From JBAXXL01 sp038206725 (GTDB lineage Bacteria; Bacteroidota; Ignavibacteria; Kapaibacteriales; UBA2268), in assembly GCA_038206725.1 (NCBI GenBank), contig JBBRAO010000036.1, positions 1 through 30,798 on the forward strand: a stretch of DNA of 30,798 nucleotides, in the 5' to 3' direction. Made by a program: the position numbers and the translations under genes. This document shows positions 1 through 8,520 of this stretch, one piece after another (the first letter of the stretch is position 1; every line of letters begins with the position of its first letter). Below the pieces are notes generated by a model that was given only the letters and a program-made list of their open reading frames with translations, did not search any database and was not told where the DNA came from.

Positions 1-76
1 ATAATACACCTCACTAATCATTTATGCGTAATGTGTGTATTTTTAAATATTAAACAAAGAACTACGTCTAACCCTT

Positions 77-117
77 GTCAGTAATCGAAGAAATTTAAGC
101 GTTTAACGATTACTGAC
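77..117. repeat. 11-bp perfect inverted repeat
   Basis: GTCAGTAATCG at 77-87 is the exact reverse complement of CGATTACTGAC at 107-117, with 19 nt between. A second small hairpin (TTAACCC, two bases, GGGTTAA) follows at 151-166. No gene is attached on either side, so this could be the 3' end structure of a gene left of the window, a structured RNA, or a mobile-element remnant. The sequence does not decide between these. Confidence 0.6.
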
Positions 118-571
118 GCACAATTGCCTATTTGGGCAAGCGGAGGCGGGTTAACCCAAGGGTTAATTCGTCTTTTATTTTATATAAAACACACTGGGAT
201 TATTATTTGATTTTATTGATTATTTTAAACCGGACTTAATAAATGAATTATTAAGCCTCGTGAACAATATCTTGGGTTTTGTTCTTTTTCTCATTTAGTT
301 CTATTTGAATTTTCATAAATCAACCAACGTATAAAAACACAATAAATATTAACTTTTTTAAACAAACACGATTCTTGTTTGATTAATTTATTTAAAATAA
401 AAAAATATTTCCCAAATAAAAAAATATTTAATTAATTATATTTTACATATTTTTGTTTGCCTAATAAAAGATATTTTTGTCCGGTTATATATATATATAT
501 ACTTAATTAAATCTGGTGAATATTTCACAATAATAATTATTTTATCCTAAATCTTCGGAGGGTCAGTTTTT

Positions 572-604
572 ACTCATCCGATGACTGGCAGTCAGCGGGT
601 GGGT
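572..604. repeat. 33-nt interspersed palindrome, family 1 copy A
   Basis: The outer arm ACTCATCCG is followed by the inner dyad TGACTG-G-CAGTCA and a degenerate closing arm (CGGGTGGGT). Four other 33-nt copies occur at 10589, 20795, 24516 and 25853, all outside genes. Copies A and B also share a preceding CTTCGGA hairpin and a T run. Confidence 0.75.
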
Positions 605-617
605 TGGCAGAGTAGAA

Positions 618-643
618 CGTTACCAAGGGGGAGCTTGGTAACG
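618..643. repeat. 26-nt interspersed palindrome, family 2 copy a
   Basis: CGTTACCAAG and CTTGGTAACG form a perfect 10-bp stem with a 6-nt loop. Related 26-nt copies are at 10933, 15758 and 25761 (the last inverted), all intergenic. Confidence 0.75.
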
Positions 644-662
644 AGATAAATTATAAAACAAA

Positions 663-705
663 CAAGGATGTTTGTTCCACCTCGCTTGGTGGTCAAACAT
701 CCTTG
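663..705 (-). terminator. Terminator hairpin of the M1 aminopeptidase gene
   Basis: CAAGGATGTTTG (663-674) pairs perfectly with CAAACATCCTTG (694-705), and an inner CCACC/GGTGG stem stacks inside it. It lies 22 nt beyond the stop codon of the minus-strand gene ending at 728. Read on the minus strand it is followed by a T-rich run (TTGTTTTATAA), as expected of an intrinsic terminator. Confidence 0.75.
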
Positions 706-727
706 ATTGATAAAGAATTAATTATTC

Positions 728-2704
728 TTACTTTATAATAAAACTGCCCAAAGCGGTTTTATTGTTAGCGTTTATAACAACAATATATTTACCCGACGAT
801 AGAGCCTCGGTTTGCAATTGATATGCATTATCGCCGATATTTGTAGAAACCGATATAGATTGAAGTTTCATACCTAAAGTGTTATAAACCTCAATTTCAG
901 TATTAGCCAAAATATCGGAATTATAGACAAGGCCTATTTGGTTTCCTTTTTCGGTGATATTTGGATAAATTACTAACGGCTGAACGCTGACTTCATCGTT
1001 CACTCCGACGATTTTTTGCTCTGAGCAACGAAGTAAAGAAACAGATTTTTCGCCTGTATTAACGGAGATTGCTTTTACAGGCATTATGAAGCCGGACACA
1101 TCAAATTCGATTTCCTTCTCGCTGGTGTATGTAACGATTGTTCTTTTGGAGCCATCTTTATTTTCGAAGGTTATTTCAACAGGAAGGTGCTTGAAAACCG
1201 GTGAATCGGCGTTTGCTTGGATTATGGTAACCTTTGTGGCTATTTCCATTCCAATCGGCTCGAAATACTCCTTGTTTACGATAACGGAGATGTTTGGGTA
1301 CAGCCTTTCGTAAACCCATTGATTGAAGAACCAGTTATAGTCCGATTTGGTATAATCATTTACAAAAGCAATAAATTCCGCTGTAGATATGTTTTTGTAT
1401 TTATAGGTATTTATGTATTCTTTTAGCATCGGATCGAAAACGTCCTTTCCTAATTCTTGGCGGAGTACAGCTAAAACAACAGCGCCTTTATTATATATTG
1501 TGCGTGGATAGTTGCCGACAACCTTGCGGTCGTAGCCATAAAGTGGATTTTTCTTTTCGTTCGAGGATGTGCCGTAAATATATTGGAAGCCTTCGTCGGT
1601 AACTTTCTTAAAATAGTATTTTTCGCTGATATGATATTCGTTGAAACGCAATTCGGAGAATTCCGCGAAAGATTCGCTCAGCCAAGCATCGCGGAAGTCT
1701 TTTACAGAAACGCAATTTCCAAACCATTGGTGCATTAACTCGTGAATCAGTGTTGGGTCGTAACCGTCGCCTTTAGCATAAGCCTCATTGAAAACGGATT
1801 GAGCGTAGTTAATCATTGTTTGGTGTTCCATTGAGCCTTTTTCGGTTATTACATAACCAACTTTTTCAAAGGGATAGGTTCCAAATGTGTTTTCGCCGTA
1901 TTCTGTGATTTCGGCGATATTTTTAAAAACTGACTTAACTTTCGTAGTATCGGCAGGTTTTGAATATATGTCTGCATTTAAACCATTGCGAATTGGGAAC
2001 GAGGTTTTCAAGAAATCCCCCAAAGCTAAATTTAATAGATATGTAGCCGCAGGCTCAATGGTTTCCCATTCATAAACATCCGTTCCATTATCGGGTTGAG
2101 AGAATTTGACTAAATTGCCGTTAGAAACTAATACCTTTCCGGCAGGCACAACGAAAGTTCCGTGGAACAATGCTTTGTCAGAAGGGTGGTCGTAGCAGGG
2201 GAACCAATAGCGCGCGGCTGATACTTCTTTATTCATCATACCGACACCCAAATTATATAGGATGTTATTATCGTTACTCACACCACCCCAGGGAAACGAA
2301 CCTCCCTCGTTGGTCATAGTTCCGGAGTAATACACTTTAATAGTGTCTTCGCCAATCATATCACCCAATGGTGGCACCATATAATAGGGATTTAGAATGT
2401 CATCGGGATTTGTTGACATAAAGTAAATTGCTTTTTTACCATTATAATATACCGAGTCGGGTTTTATTCCTTTTGTATGAAAGTAAAACGCTGGGTCATT
2501 TGTTGTGTCCACCCAACGTAGATTAATTGTTGAAAGACCTTTAACATCGGATAAAGGATAAGCGGTTAAATCGAGTTTTACATCATATTTTATGACATCG
2601 AAGGGTTGCGGAACGTACAACTCGGGCTTTGACGGCTCGGAAAATGCGATGTTATTGATAATAAAGAGCATTAGAATTGTCATCGGGAACAAATAAGTTT
2701 TCAT
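728..2704 (-). CDS. M1 family zinc aminopeptidase, secreted, with T9SS sorting domain
   Basis: This 658-residue secreted peptidase would remove N-terminal residues from peptides outside the cytoplasm. A signal peptide covers about residues 1-21. An N-terminal beta domain precedes the catalytic domain, which has the zinc motif HELMHQWFGN at 321-330 and the third zinc ligand Glu344 in WLSESFAEF. The exopeptidase motif reads GSMEH (290-294) where GAMEN is the common form. The last ~80 residues are a beta-rich T9SS type A sorting domain (YPNITEKG, VYNTLGMKL, LSSGKYIVVI). That domain normally sends proteins through PorU and is removed at the surface. The gene is monocistronic, diverges from oadG across 148 bp, and ends in a strong hairpin. 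Family assignment is firm; substrate preference is not visible. Confidence 0.93.
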   Translation of the reverse strand: MKTYLFPMTILMLFIINNIAFSEPSKPELYVPQPFDVIKYDVKLDLTAYPLSDVKGLSTINLRWVDTTNDPAFYFHTKGIKPDSVYYNGKKAIYFMSTNPDDILNPYYMVPPLGDMIGEDTIKVYYSGTMTNEGGSFPWGGVSNDNNILYNLGVGMMNKEVSAARYWFPCYDHPSDKALFHGTFVVPAGKVLVSNGNLVKFSQPDNGTDVYEWETIEPAATYLLNLALGDFLKTSFPIRNGLNADIYSKPADTTKVKSVFKNIAEITEYGENTFGTYPFEKVGYVITEKGSMEHQTMINYAQSVFNEAYAKGDGYDPTLIHELMHQWFGNCVSVKDFRDAWLSESFAEFSELRFNEYHISEKYYFKKVTDEGFQYIYGTSSNEKKNPLYGYDRKVVGNYPRTIYNKGAVVLAVLRQELGKDVFDPMLKEYINTYKYKNISTAEFIAFVNDYTKSDYNWFFNQWVYERLYPNISVIVNKEYFEPIGMEIATKVTIIQANADSPVFKHLPVEITFENKDGSKRTIVTYTSEKEIEFDVSGFIMPVKAISVNTGEKSVSLLRCSEQKIVGVNDEVSVQPLVIYPNITEKGNQIGLVYNSDILANTEIEVYNTLGMKLQSISVSTNIGDNAYQLQTEALSSGKYIVVINANNKTALGSFIIK

Positions 2705-2852
2705 TTTACACCATTATTTGGAATATCAATTATTAAAAACATAAAAATACACTTTTTTTGGAAAATCATTATGAAAAAATGTTAATTATTAAAATAAATT
2801 AATTAATTTAGTATGGGCAAATTTGTACATTATTAAAAAAGGAATTTGAAAA
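2705..2852. promoter_or_regulatory. Divergent promoter region between the M1 peptidase and oadG
   Basis: This 148-bp AT-rich gap lies between two divergent starts, so both transcripts must begin in or near it. No exact TAnnTTTG element is present for either gene. The nearest match for oadG is around 2816-2828 (CAAATTTGTAC), with a mismatch at the TA. An AAGGA ribosome-binding site precedes the oadG ATG at about 2839-2843. Confidence 0.4.
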
Positions 2853-3104
2853 ATGCAACCAATTGATATCGCATTTGAATTATTGGTAGTAGGAATTATA
2901 ACAGTATGGTTAGTGCTTTTCCTTGTAGTGGGAGTTGGGCACGTAACCAAATTAGTTGTTAATCGTTTTGCTCCAGAAGGTATTGTAGCGTCCTCGGAAT
3001 CCAAACCCGGCGTATTAAACAATAACAAATTAACAGCAATAACCGCCGCAGTAAATGTTGCTTCAAAAGGCGAAGCAAAAGTAGCCAAAATTGAAAGATT
3101 ATAA
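2853..3104 (+). CDS. oadG: Na+-pumping decarboxylase gamma subunit (OadG family)
   Basis: This 83-residue membrane protein would tether the alpha subunit to the beta pump and help assemble the decarboxylase complex. One hydrophobic helix spans about residues 8-30. It is followed by a polar linker and a C-terminal segment (TAITAAVNVASKG, then VAKIERL) that matches the OadG/MmdD pattern of an Ala-rich helix and a final basic strand. It is short but within range for OadG. It opens an oadG-oadA-oadB operon, with oadA starting 18 nt after its stop, and an AAGGA ribosome-binding site precedes its ATG. The family call rests on topology and neighbours as much as on sequence, because OadG proteins are poorly conserved. 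Confidence 0.85.
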   Translation: MQPIDIAFELLVVGIITVWLVLFLVVGVGHVTKLVVNRFAPEGIVASSESKPGVLNNNKLTAITAAVNVASKGEAKVAKIERL

Positions 3105-3122
3105 CAAATTAAGAAGATAGAT

Positions 3123-4994
3123 ATGGAAAAACGAGAAATAAAATTTTGTCTTGTCTTCCGTGATATGTGGCAATCCGCTGGAAAATATGTTCCGCGTGTT
3201 GACCAATTACGTAAGATAGCGCCGGAAATTGTCCGTATGGGATGTTTCGCAAGAGTTGAAACCAATGGTGGTGGTTTCGAGCAAATAAGCTTATTATTCG
3301 GAGAAAACCCTAACGATTCCGTTAGAGAGTGGACTAAACCTTTTAAAGCGGCCGGTATTCAAACCCAGATGTTAGACCGCGCATTAAATGGGATTCGTAT
3401 GAGTCCTGTCCCGGCGGATGTCCGTAAATTAATGTTCAAGGTCAAAAAAAGCCAAGGAACAGATATAGCCCGTTCTTTTTGCGGATTAAATGATATTCGC
3501 AATTTGAAAGATTCAATCATCTTTGCTAAATCTGCCGGTATGATTGCGCAGGCGGCTTTATCAATTACTGTATCTCCTGTTCATACAGTGGATTACTTTG
3601 TAAAATTAGCTGATGAATGCGTTGGGTATGGTGCAGATGAAATTTGTTTGAAAGATATGTCCGGTATTGGTCGTCCAACAACAATTGGGAACATAATTAA
3701 AAAAATCAAAGAAATGCATCCAAATATTCCAATTCAATACCATAACCACGCAGGTCCGGGTTTTGCTTCTGCTTCCATTTTAGAAGCCGCACGCGGCGGA
3801 GCGGACTATATTGATGTCGGAATGGAGCCATTAGCTTGGGGTTCGGGACACGTTGATTTACTGACAGTTCAAGCGATGCTCAAAGATGATGGCTTTATAG
3901 TTCCAGAAATTAATATGGATGCCTATATGGCTGTACGCACAATGTGTATGCAGTTTATGGAAGATTTCCTTGGGTATTTCATTAACCCGAGAAATCGTCA
4001 AATGAGTGCACTCTTAATAGAACCCGGTTTGCCGGGCGGAATGATGGGAAGCCTGATGGACGATTTACAACAGAACTTGAAAAGCCTGAACAAATGGCTC
4101 GAAAAGAAAGGAAAACCTAAACTTACCGAAGACGATTTATTGATTAAGCTCTTCGACGAAGTAAAATATGTATGGCCAAAGGTTGGATATCCACCATTGG
4201 TAACTCCTTTCAGTCAATACGTGAAAAATCTTGCAATGATGAATGTAATTCAAATGACAAAAGGTCAACCGCGCTGGAGTATGATAGCCGACAATATTTG
4301 GGATATGATAGGCGGTAAAACTGGAAAATTGCCGGGTGCTGTAGCTCCTGAAATTATTGAATTGGCAAAAGAAAATAAAAAAGAATTTTATGATGGTAAT
4401 CCTCAAGATTTATACCCCGATATGCTTTCTGTTTACCAAACGGAAATGTTGGAAAACGGCTGGGATCTGGGTCGCGATAACGAAGAGTTATTAGAATTGG
4501 CTATGCACCCTGAGCAATTTAGAGCATATAAATCCGGCATTGCGAAAAAAGAATTTATTGCCGATTTGGAAGCAAGGAAAAAAGACTCTTGCGCAAGTAA
4601 AACCATTGCTTTGGAAAGCAAAACCTCAACTGATTTCAAGCCGACAAGTATGACTATTGATGTAAATGGCGAACTTTTTGCGGTCTCGGTTTCTTACGAT
4701 ACTAATACAAATACCGCTCAAACTGTCAGCCCAACTAAAAAGCGTGAAGATATCACGAGTAATTACATACCTATAGAAGCACCTCTGGAAGGGAAATTCT
4801 ATTTCACAAAGGATTCATCGGAAACTGCTATTAAGGTTGGTAACAAAATCTTAGTTGGGGATGTGATAGGATATATAGAATCTATGAAAACATTTAATGC
4901 AATCAGTTCTCACGTTGAGGGGACTATTGCGGAAATATGTTACAACAACGGCGATGAAATACAAGAAGATGCAGTTTTGGTTAAATTAAGGTAA
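3123..4994 (+). CDS. oadA: Oxaloacetate decarboxylase alpha subunit (carboxyltransferase plus biotin domain)
   Basis: The likely reaction is transfer of the carboxyl group of oxaloacetate to biotin, giving pyruvate; the beta subunit then decarboxylates carboxybiotin and exports Na+. Residues ~5-290 form the carboxyltransferase TIM barrel. The metal site is recognisable: Asp14 in RDMWQS, Lys177 in LKDMSG (the carbamylated lysine position) and His207/His209 in YHNHAG. A conserved C-terminal carboxyltransferase segment (PGLPGGMMGSL) follows. Residues ~545-623 are a biotinyl domain with Lys589 in ESMKT, not the usual AMKM. The RDMWQS form instead of RDGHQS, and the VETNGGGFEQ segment, agree with a subfamily I recall from Bacteroidota. 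A pyruvate carboxylase B subunit is the alternative, but oadG and oadB neighbours favour the Na+ pump. Confidence 0.9.
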   Translation: MEKREIKFCLVFRDMWQSAGKYVPRVDQLRKIAPEIVRMGCFARVETNGGGFEQISLLFGENPNDSVREWTKPFKAAGIQTQMLDRALNGIRMSPVPADVRKLMFKVKKSQGTDIARSFCGLNDIRNLKDSIIFAKSAGMIAQAALSITVSPVHTVDYFVKLADECVGYGADEICLKDMSGIGRPTTIGNIIKKIKEMHPNIPIQYHNHAGPGFASASILEAARGGADYIDVGMEPLAWGSGHVDLLTVQAMLKDDGFIVPEINMDAYMAVRTMCMQFMEDFLGYFINPRNRQMSALLIEPGLPGGMMGSLMDDLQQNLKSLNKWLEKKGKPKLTEDDLLIKLFDEVKYVWPKVGYPPLVTPFSQYVKNLAMMNVIQMTKGQPRWSMIADNIWDMIGGKTGKLPGAVAPEIIELAKENKKEFYDGNPQDLYPDMLSVYQTEMLENGWDLGRDNEELLELAMHPEQFRAYKSGIAKKEFIADLEARKKDSCASKTIALESKTSTDFKPTSMTIDVNGELFAVSVSYDTNTNTAQTVSPTKKREDITSNYIPIEAPLEGKFYFTKDSSETAIKVGNKILVGDVIGYIESMKTFNAISSHVEGTIAEICYNNGDEIQEDAVLVKLR

Positions 4995-5004
4995 GGCTTA
5001 TAAA

Positions 5005-6219
5005 ATGGAAAGTATTTTAAATAATGTATATAATATGACTGCTTTTTCGCAGATAAATTTCGGTACTGTTTTAATGTGGTTTATTGCGTTTGTTTTATTA
5101 TATTTAGGAATAAAAAAAGAGTTCGAGCCCTTACTGCTTGTACCTATTGCTTTTGGTATGTTGATTGCCAATTTTCCGGGTGGAGGTATGGGAATTGTTC
5201 CGGGTGATATGGTAATGTCCGATATTGCAAACCACAAATATATGGATATTTTGGAAATCGGTCGGCAACACGGTGTAATGAATCTACTTTATTATGGATT
5301 AATCAAAACAGGTTTAATTCCACCTATAATATTTATGGGTATTGGCGCATTAATAGATTTCGGTCCTATGCTTAGGAATCTAAGATTAGCTCTATTCGGA
5401 GCGGCCGCTCAAATAGGTATCTTTTTGGTTATATTTGGTGCAATAGCTGTTGGATTTACTCCAAAAGAAGCGGCATCATTGGGTATTATCGGCGGTGCTG
5501 ATGGTCCAACCGCAATTTACACAACTATTAAGTTAGCGCCTCATCTATTAGGTCCTATCGCCGTAGCCGCATATTCCTATATGGCATTGGTTCCAATTAT
5601 CATTCCACTGGTTGCTAAATTAACAATGACAAAGAAGGAATTCTTGATAAATATGAAAGAACAGGATAGGTTATTCCCTCCTAAAACTCCTATTAAAAAC
5701 ATAAAAGCTGTAAAAATCATATTTCCTATCGTTTTGGGAACCGCTACAGCGATTGTCGTTCCCGCATCAGTCCCGTTAATTGGTATGCTGTTGTTTGGTA
5801 ATCTGATAAAAGAATGTGGTACTATTACTGAAAGATTGGCATCCGCCGCTTCAGGACCTATCCTAAACACAGCAACTATATTTTTAGGTTTGACTGTGGG
5901 TGCAACTATGACTGCGGAAACATTCTTGAAATTCGATACAATTATGATTTTGGTTGGTGGATTTTTCGCATTCTGTTTTTCTGTTGCAGGTGGTATAGGA
6001 ATGGTGAAGATAGTAAATGTATTCAGCAAAAAGAAAATCAATCCATTGGTTGGAGGTACCGGTTTAAGTGCTGTGCCTATGTCCTCAAGGGTTGCGAATG
6101 AATTAGCGTTGAAATACGACAAAACAAATCATATATTACAATATGCTATGGCTAGTAATGTGTCTGGTGTAATCGGTTCTGCCGTTGCCGCTGGTGTATT
6201 GATTGCGTTCTTAAGTTAG
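5005..6219 (+). CDS. oadB: Na+-pumping decarboxylase beta subunit (OadB), first copy
   Basis: This 404-residue integral membrane protein should couple decarboxylation of carboxybiotin to Na+ export. Hydrophobic segments run through the whole length, with a short cytoplasmic loop near residues 205-230. The family signature IGGADGPTAIY is at about 162-172, with Asp166 at the position of the essential aspartate in Klebsiella OadB. The C-terminal NVSGVIGSAVAAG motif carries the Asn and Ser also implicated there. It starts 10 nt after oadA and is closely linked to it. The first Met (ATG at 5005) puts a short amphipathic helix before the first membrane segment, normal for the family. It is more canonical than the second copy at 9083. 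Confidence 0.93.
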   Translation: MESILNNVYNMTAFSQINFGTVLMWFIAFVLLYLGIKKEFEPLLLVPIAFGMLIANFPGGGMGIVPGDMVMSDIANHKYMDILEIGRQHGVMNLLYYGLIKTGLIPPIIFMGIGALIDFGPMLRNLRLALFGAAAQIGIFLVIFGAIAVGFTPKEAASLGIIGGADGPTAIYTTIKLAPHLLGPIAVAAYSYMALVPIIIPLVAKLTMTKKEFLINMKEQDRLFPPKTPIKNIKAVKIIFPIVLGTATAIVVPASVPLIGMLLFGNLIKECGTITERLASAASGPILNTATIFLGLTVGATMTAETFLKFDTIMILVGGFFAFCFSVAGGIGMVKIVNVFSKKKINPLVGGTGLSAVPMSSRVANELALKYDKTNHILQYAMASNVSGVIGSAVAAGVLIAFLS

Positions 6220-6243
6220 TATAACTGTCCTAGAACTATTAAT

Positions 6244-6280
6244 AATAAACCCTATTTCAAAGTTTGAAATAGGGTTTATT
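6244..6280 (+). terminator. Near-perfect 37-nt palindromic terminator after oadB
   Basis: The 18-nt arm starting AATAAACCC at 6244 is exactly repeated in reverse complement at 6263-6280 with one base between. The tip must open to form a loop, leaving a stem of about 16 bp. It lies 25 nt after the oadB stop and is followed by TTGTTACAATTT. The symmetry means it could stop transcription from either side. Confidence 0.8.
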
Positions 6281-6513
6281 TGTTACAATTTAGTAGATGC
6301 AACCAAGATGTGTACATATTGTTGCACATTGTTATTGATTTAAATACTATAAATTCTATCATTTTGGTTGGAATGATTGAAAAACATTAGGGGTTTTAAT
6401 GCAATATGACCCCAAATTTACTATTGTTTTCGTCTTTCTGGTATGGCATAATTCAGTTATTATTATGATATAAAGCGTGATAATGAGTGCTGTAAATCTT
6501 CCGACTTAGGACC

Positions 6514-6536
6514 TTTTTGATTTGATTCATCAAAAA
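6514..6536. repeat. Inverted repeat upstream of mmdA, possible operator
   Basis: TTTTTGAT (6514-6521) and ATCAAAAA (6529-6536) are perfect 8-nt arms around a 7-nt centre. The dyad sits 53-76 bp before the mmdA -7 element in a 388-bp intergenic region with no gene. It could be a regulator site or simple AT-rich symmetry. Nothing else stands out between 6281 and 6590. Confidence 0.35.
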
Positions 6537-6589
6537 TTAATTATATTAATTTATTTTCATAATCAAGAACATCTTTTGTGAATATTTAT

Positions 6590-6597
6590 TAATTTTG
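6590..6597 (+). promoter_or_regulatory. Bacteroidota-type -7 promoter element of the mmd operon
   Basis: TAATTTTG matches the TAnnTTTG consensus exactly. No clear -33 TTTG is seen at the usual spacing. Initiation is expected near 6604, which puts the upstream ATG at 6608 almost at the 5' end and the ATG at 6632 about 28 nt in. Confidence 0.55.
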
Positions 6598-6631
6598 TAA
6601 TATAAGAATGTTACATAAATTGAAAAGTGAT

Positions 6632-8182
6632 ATGACTGTAAAAGCTAAAATTGAAATTTTACGTCAAAAGAATAAAGAATCATTGCTCGCTGGCGGTTTA
6701 GAAGCCATTCAACAACAGCACAAAAAAGGGAAATTGACTGCTTATGAGCGTCTTAATCTAATTTTCGACAATGGTATATACGATGAGATATTCAAATTTA
6801 TCTCACATTCCAGTAAAAACCTCTGGATGATAGATAGAAAGGTTCCGTCGGACGGTGTTGTTACCGGAATCGGGACTGTTAATGGACGATTAACTTTTGT
6901 GTCGTCTCAAGATTTTACGGTAATGGGTGGCAGTGTTGGTGAAAATCACGCTGAGAAAATTGTTGAAGTTATGCAAAAAGCCTTGAAGGACGGTGCGCCG
7001 TATATCGCTATAAACGATAGCGGTGGAGCGAGAATTCAAGAAGGTGTACAAGCATTGCGCGGTTACGGGCATATCTTTTATAACAATACGTTATTATCGG
7101 GCGTTGTACCTCAAATAGCTATTATAGCTGGTCCTTGCGCCGGAGGTGCGGCATATTCGCCCGCACTGATGGATTTTATAATAATGGTTAATAAAGTCGG
7201 GAAACTCTTTATTGCAGGCTCGCAAGTAATTCGCGAAGCTACCGGCGAAATAATCAGTGATGAAGAATTGGGCGGTGCTATGTCGCAGGCGGCTTTTGCC
7301 GGCAACGTACATTTTATTGCACGCAATGACGCTGATGCTATAAAAATCTGTCATCGCTTGCTGTCGTATTTACCACAGAATAACACAGAATTACCTCCTT
7401 ATACAGGTAACAATGAATTATTGCTTACTGAAGACGACTCATTGAATTTACTTCTGCCGGATGACCACCGCGAGCCTTATGATATGAATCAAATTCTTAA
7501 CAGAGTTTTTGATGAAGGTTCTATTATGGAGATTCAATCGCACTTTGCAAAGAATATCATAGTCGCATTAGCAAGAATAAACGGCAATGTTGTTGGTGTT
7601 GTTGCAAATCAGCCGATGGAAAAATTCGGAGCAATTGATATAGATGCGTCCGACAAATCTTCTCGCTTTATTAGATTTTGCAACGCATTCAATATTCCGA
7701 TAATTACGTTTGTTGACGTACCTGGGTTTTTACCGGGTGTTGACCAAGAATTCGGTGGTATTATTCGTCACGGCGCTAAAATGCTGTTCTCTTTTTCGGC
7801 TACTACTGTACCGAAAATCACTATAGTTGTCCGCAAAGCTTATGGTGGAGCGTATTTGGCAATGAGCGCGAAAAGCTTAGGCGCTGATAGAGTAGCCGCT
7901 TGGCCAACTGCTGAAATAGCTGTAATGGGTGGCGAAGGCGCGGTATCGGTTTTGTTTAAAGAGGAAATCAAAAATTCAGATAATCCGGGGCAAAAACGGA
8001 GAGAATTAATCGAGCAATATAGACAAGAGTTTGCAAGTCCATATCCTGCGGCAAATGTCGGGATGGTTGATTCGGTTATAGAACCAAAAGAAACTCGTAA
8101 ATATATTTCAATAGCTTTGGAATCATTAAAAAATAAACGCGAACTCAGACCGATGAAAAAACACGGTTTGATTCCATTATAA
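6632..8182 (+). CDS. mmdA: Methylmalonyl-CoA decarboxylase alpha subunit (biotin-dependent acyl-CoA carboxyltransferase)
   Basis: The subunit should move the carboxyl group of (S)-methylmalonyl-CoA onto the biotin carrier, leaving propionyl-CoA. It has the two crotonase-like halves of the carboxyl_trans family. The N half carries GGSVGENHAEKI, INDSGGARIQEGV and AGPCAGGAAY; the C half carries FVDVPGFLPG, KAYGGAYLAM and AWPTAEIAVMGGEGAV. A longer frame opens at 6608, but I prefer the ATG at 6632. The protein then begins MTVKAKIEILRQ, like other family members, has 516 residues (the usual size), and leaves a leader after the -7 element. Neither start has a strong ribosome-binding site. Propionyl-CoA carboxylase beta is the main alternative. 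The OadG-, biotin carrier- and OadB-type neighbours, and the absence of a biotin carboxylase, favour the decarboxylase. Confidence 0.9.
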   Translation: MTVKAKIEILRQKNKESLLAGGLEAIQQQHKKGKLTAYERLNLIFDNGIYDEIFKFISHSSKNLWMIDRKVPSDGVVTGIGTVNGRLTFVSSQDFTVMGGSVGENHAEKIVEVMQKALKDGAPYIAINDSGGARIQEGVQALRGYGHIFYNNTLLSGVVPQIAIIAGPCAGGAAYSPALMDFIIMVNKVGKLFIAGSQVIREATGEIISDEELGGAMSQAAFAGNVHFIARNDADAIKICHRLLSYLPQNNTELPPYTGNNELLLTEDDSLNLLLPDDHREPYDMNQILNRVFDEGSIMEIQSHFAKNIIVALARINGNVVGVVANQPMEKFGAIDIDASDKSSRFIRFCNAFNIPIITFVDVPGFLPGVDQEFGGIIRHGAKMLFSFSATTVPKITIVVRKAYGGAYLAMSAKSLGADRVAAWPTAEIAVMGGEGAVSVLFKEEIKNSDNPGQKRRELIEQYRQEFASPYPAANVGMVDSVIEPKETRKYISIALESLKNKRELRPMKKHGLIPL

Positions 8183-8198
8183 ATTAAGGAGATATGTT

Positions 8199-8516
8199 GT
8201 GATTGGTGTTTTAATATTCAGTGCAATTATAGTAGTTCTTACAATCGGATTCCGATTTTTTGGTAGTAGGTATTATGATAAAATATATGGCAAACCAGCA
8301 GAACAAGCAAATCAACCGCTTGTCAATCAAATTCCAACCAGTGAAGATTCGGATGATGAATTAATCGCGGTTATTTCGGCCGCGGCAAATGAAGCACTCG
8401 GTACTAATGTTCGTGTAACAAAAATCAAATCAATTTCTTCTCCAAATGAAAGCGCTTGGTCACAATCGGGCAGGCTCGATGCAATGGGAAATCATTCAGT
8501 AACTATAAATAGATAA
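8199..8516 (+). CDS. mmdD: OadG/MmdD-like delta subunit of the methylmalonyl-CoA decarboxylase
   Basis: This 105-residue protein has one N-terminal membrane helix (about 2-22), a polar linker, and a conserved-type tail DELIAVISAAANEALGTN followed by VRVTKIKSI, which is the OadG/MmdD C-terminal pattern. It should bind the carboxyltransferase to the membrane pump. The start is GTG at 8199: the nearby ATG at 8194 runs at once into TGA, and AAGGAG at 8186-8191 is ideally spaced for the GTG. It begins 16 nt after mmdA and ends 4 nt before the biotin carrier gene, so translation of the three is probably linked. Confidence 0.85.
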   Translation: MIGVLIFSAIIVVLTIGFRFFGSRYYDKIYGKPAEQANQPLVNQIPTSEDSDDELIAVISAAANEALGTNVRVTKIKSISSPNESAWSQSGRLDAMGNHSVTINR

Positions 8517-8520
8517 AATT

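Larger units (their letters stand above)
1..727. other. AT-rich intergenic region with several inverted repeats, no gene seen
   Basis: No convincing coding frame is visible in these 727 bases. The stretch from about 330 to 540 is nearly all A and T and includes an alternating TA run at about 487-502. Hairpins stand out at 77-117, 151-166, 572-604, 618-643 and 663-705, and are listed separately. Two plus-strand TAnnTTTG motifs lie at 448-455 and 472-479. In DNA this AT-rich they may be chance, but they could start a short transcript ending in the 572-705 hairpins. Confidence 0.6.

Noticed and set aside
448..479. Two TAnnTTTG motifs as a firm promoter
   Set aside because: The DNA is so AT-rich that such matches are expected by chance, and no gene follows on that strand.
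2789..3265. 158-codon minus-strand open frame over oadG and the start of oadA
   Set aside because: It lies antisense to two well-supported genes, has no family resemblance and no start signal; it is a shadow of their codon pattern.
5577..6122. 181-codon minus-strand frame inside oadB
   Set aside because: Its composition is the complement of membrane-helix codons in a certain gene; no independent evidence.
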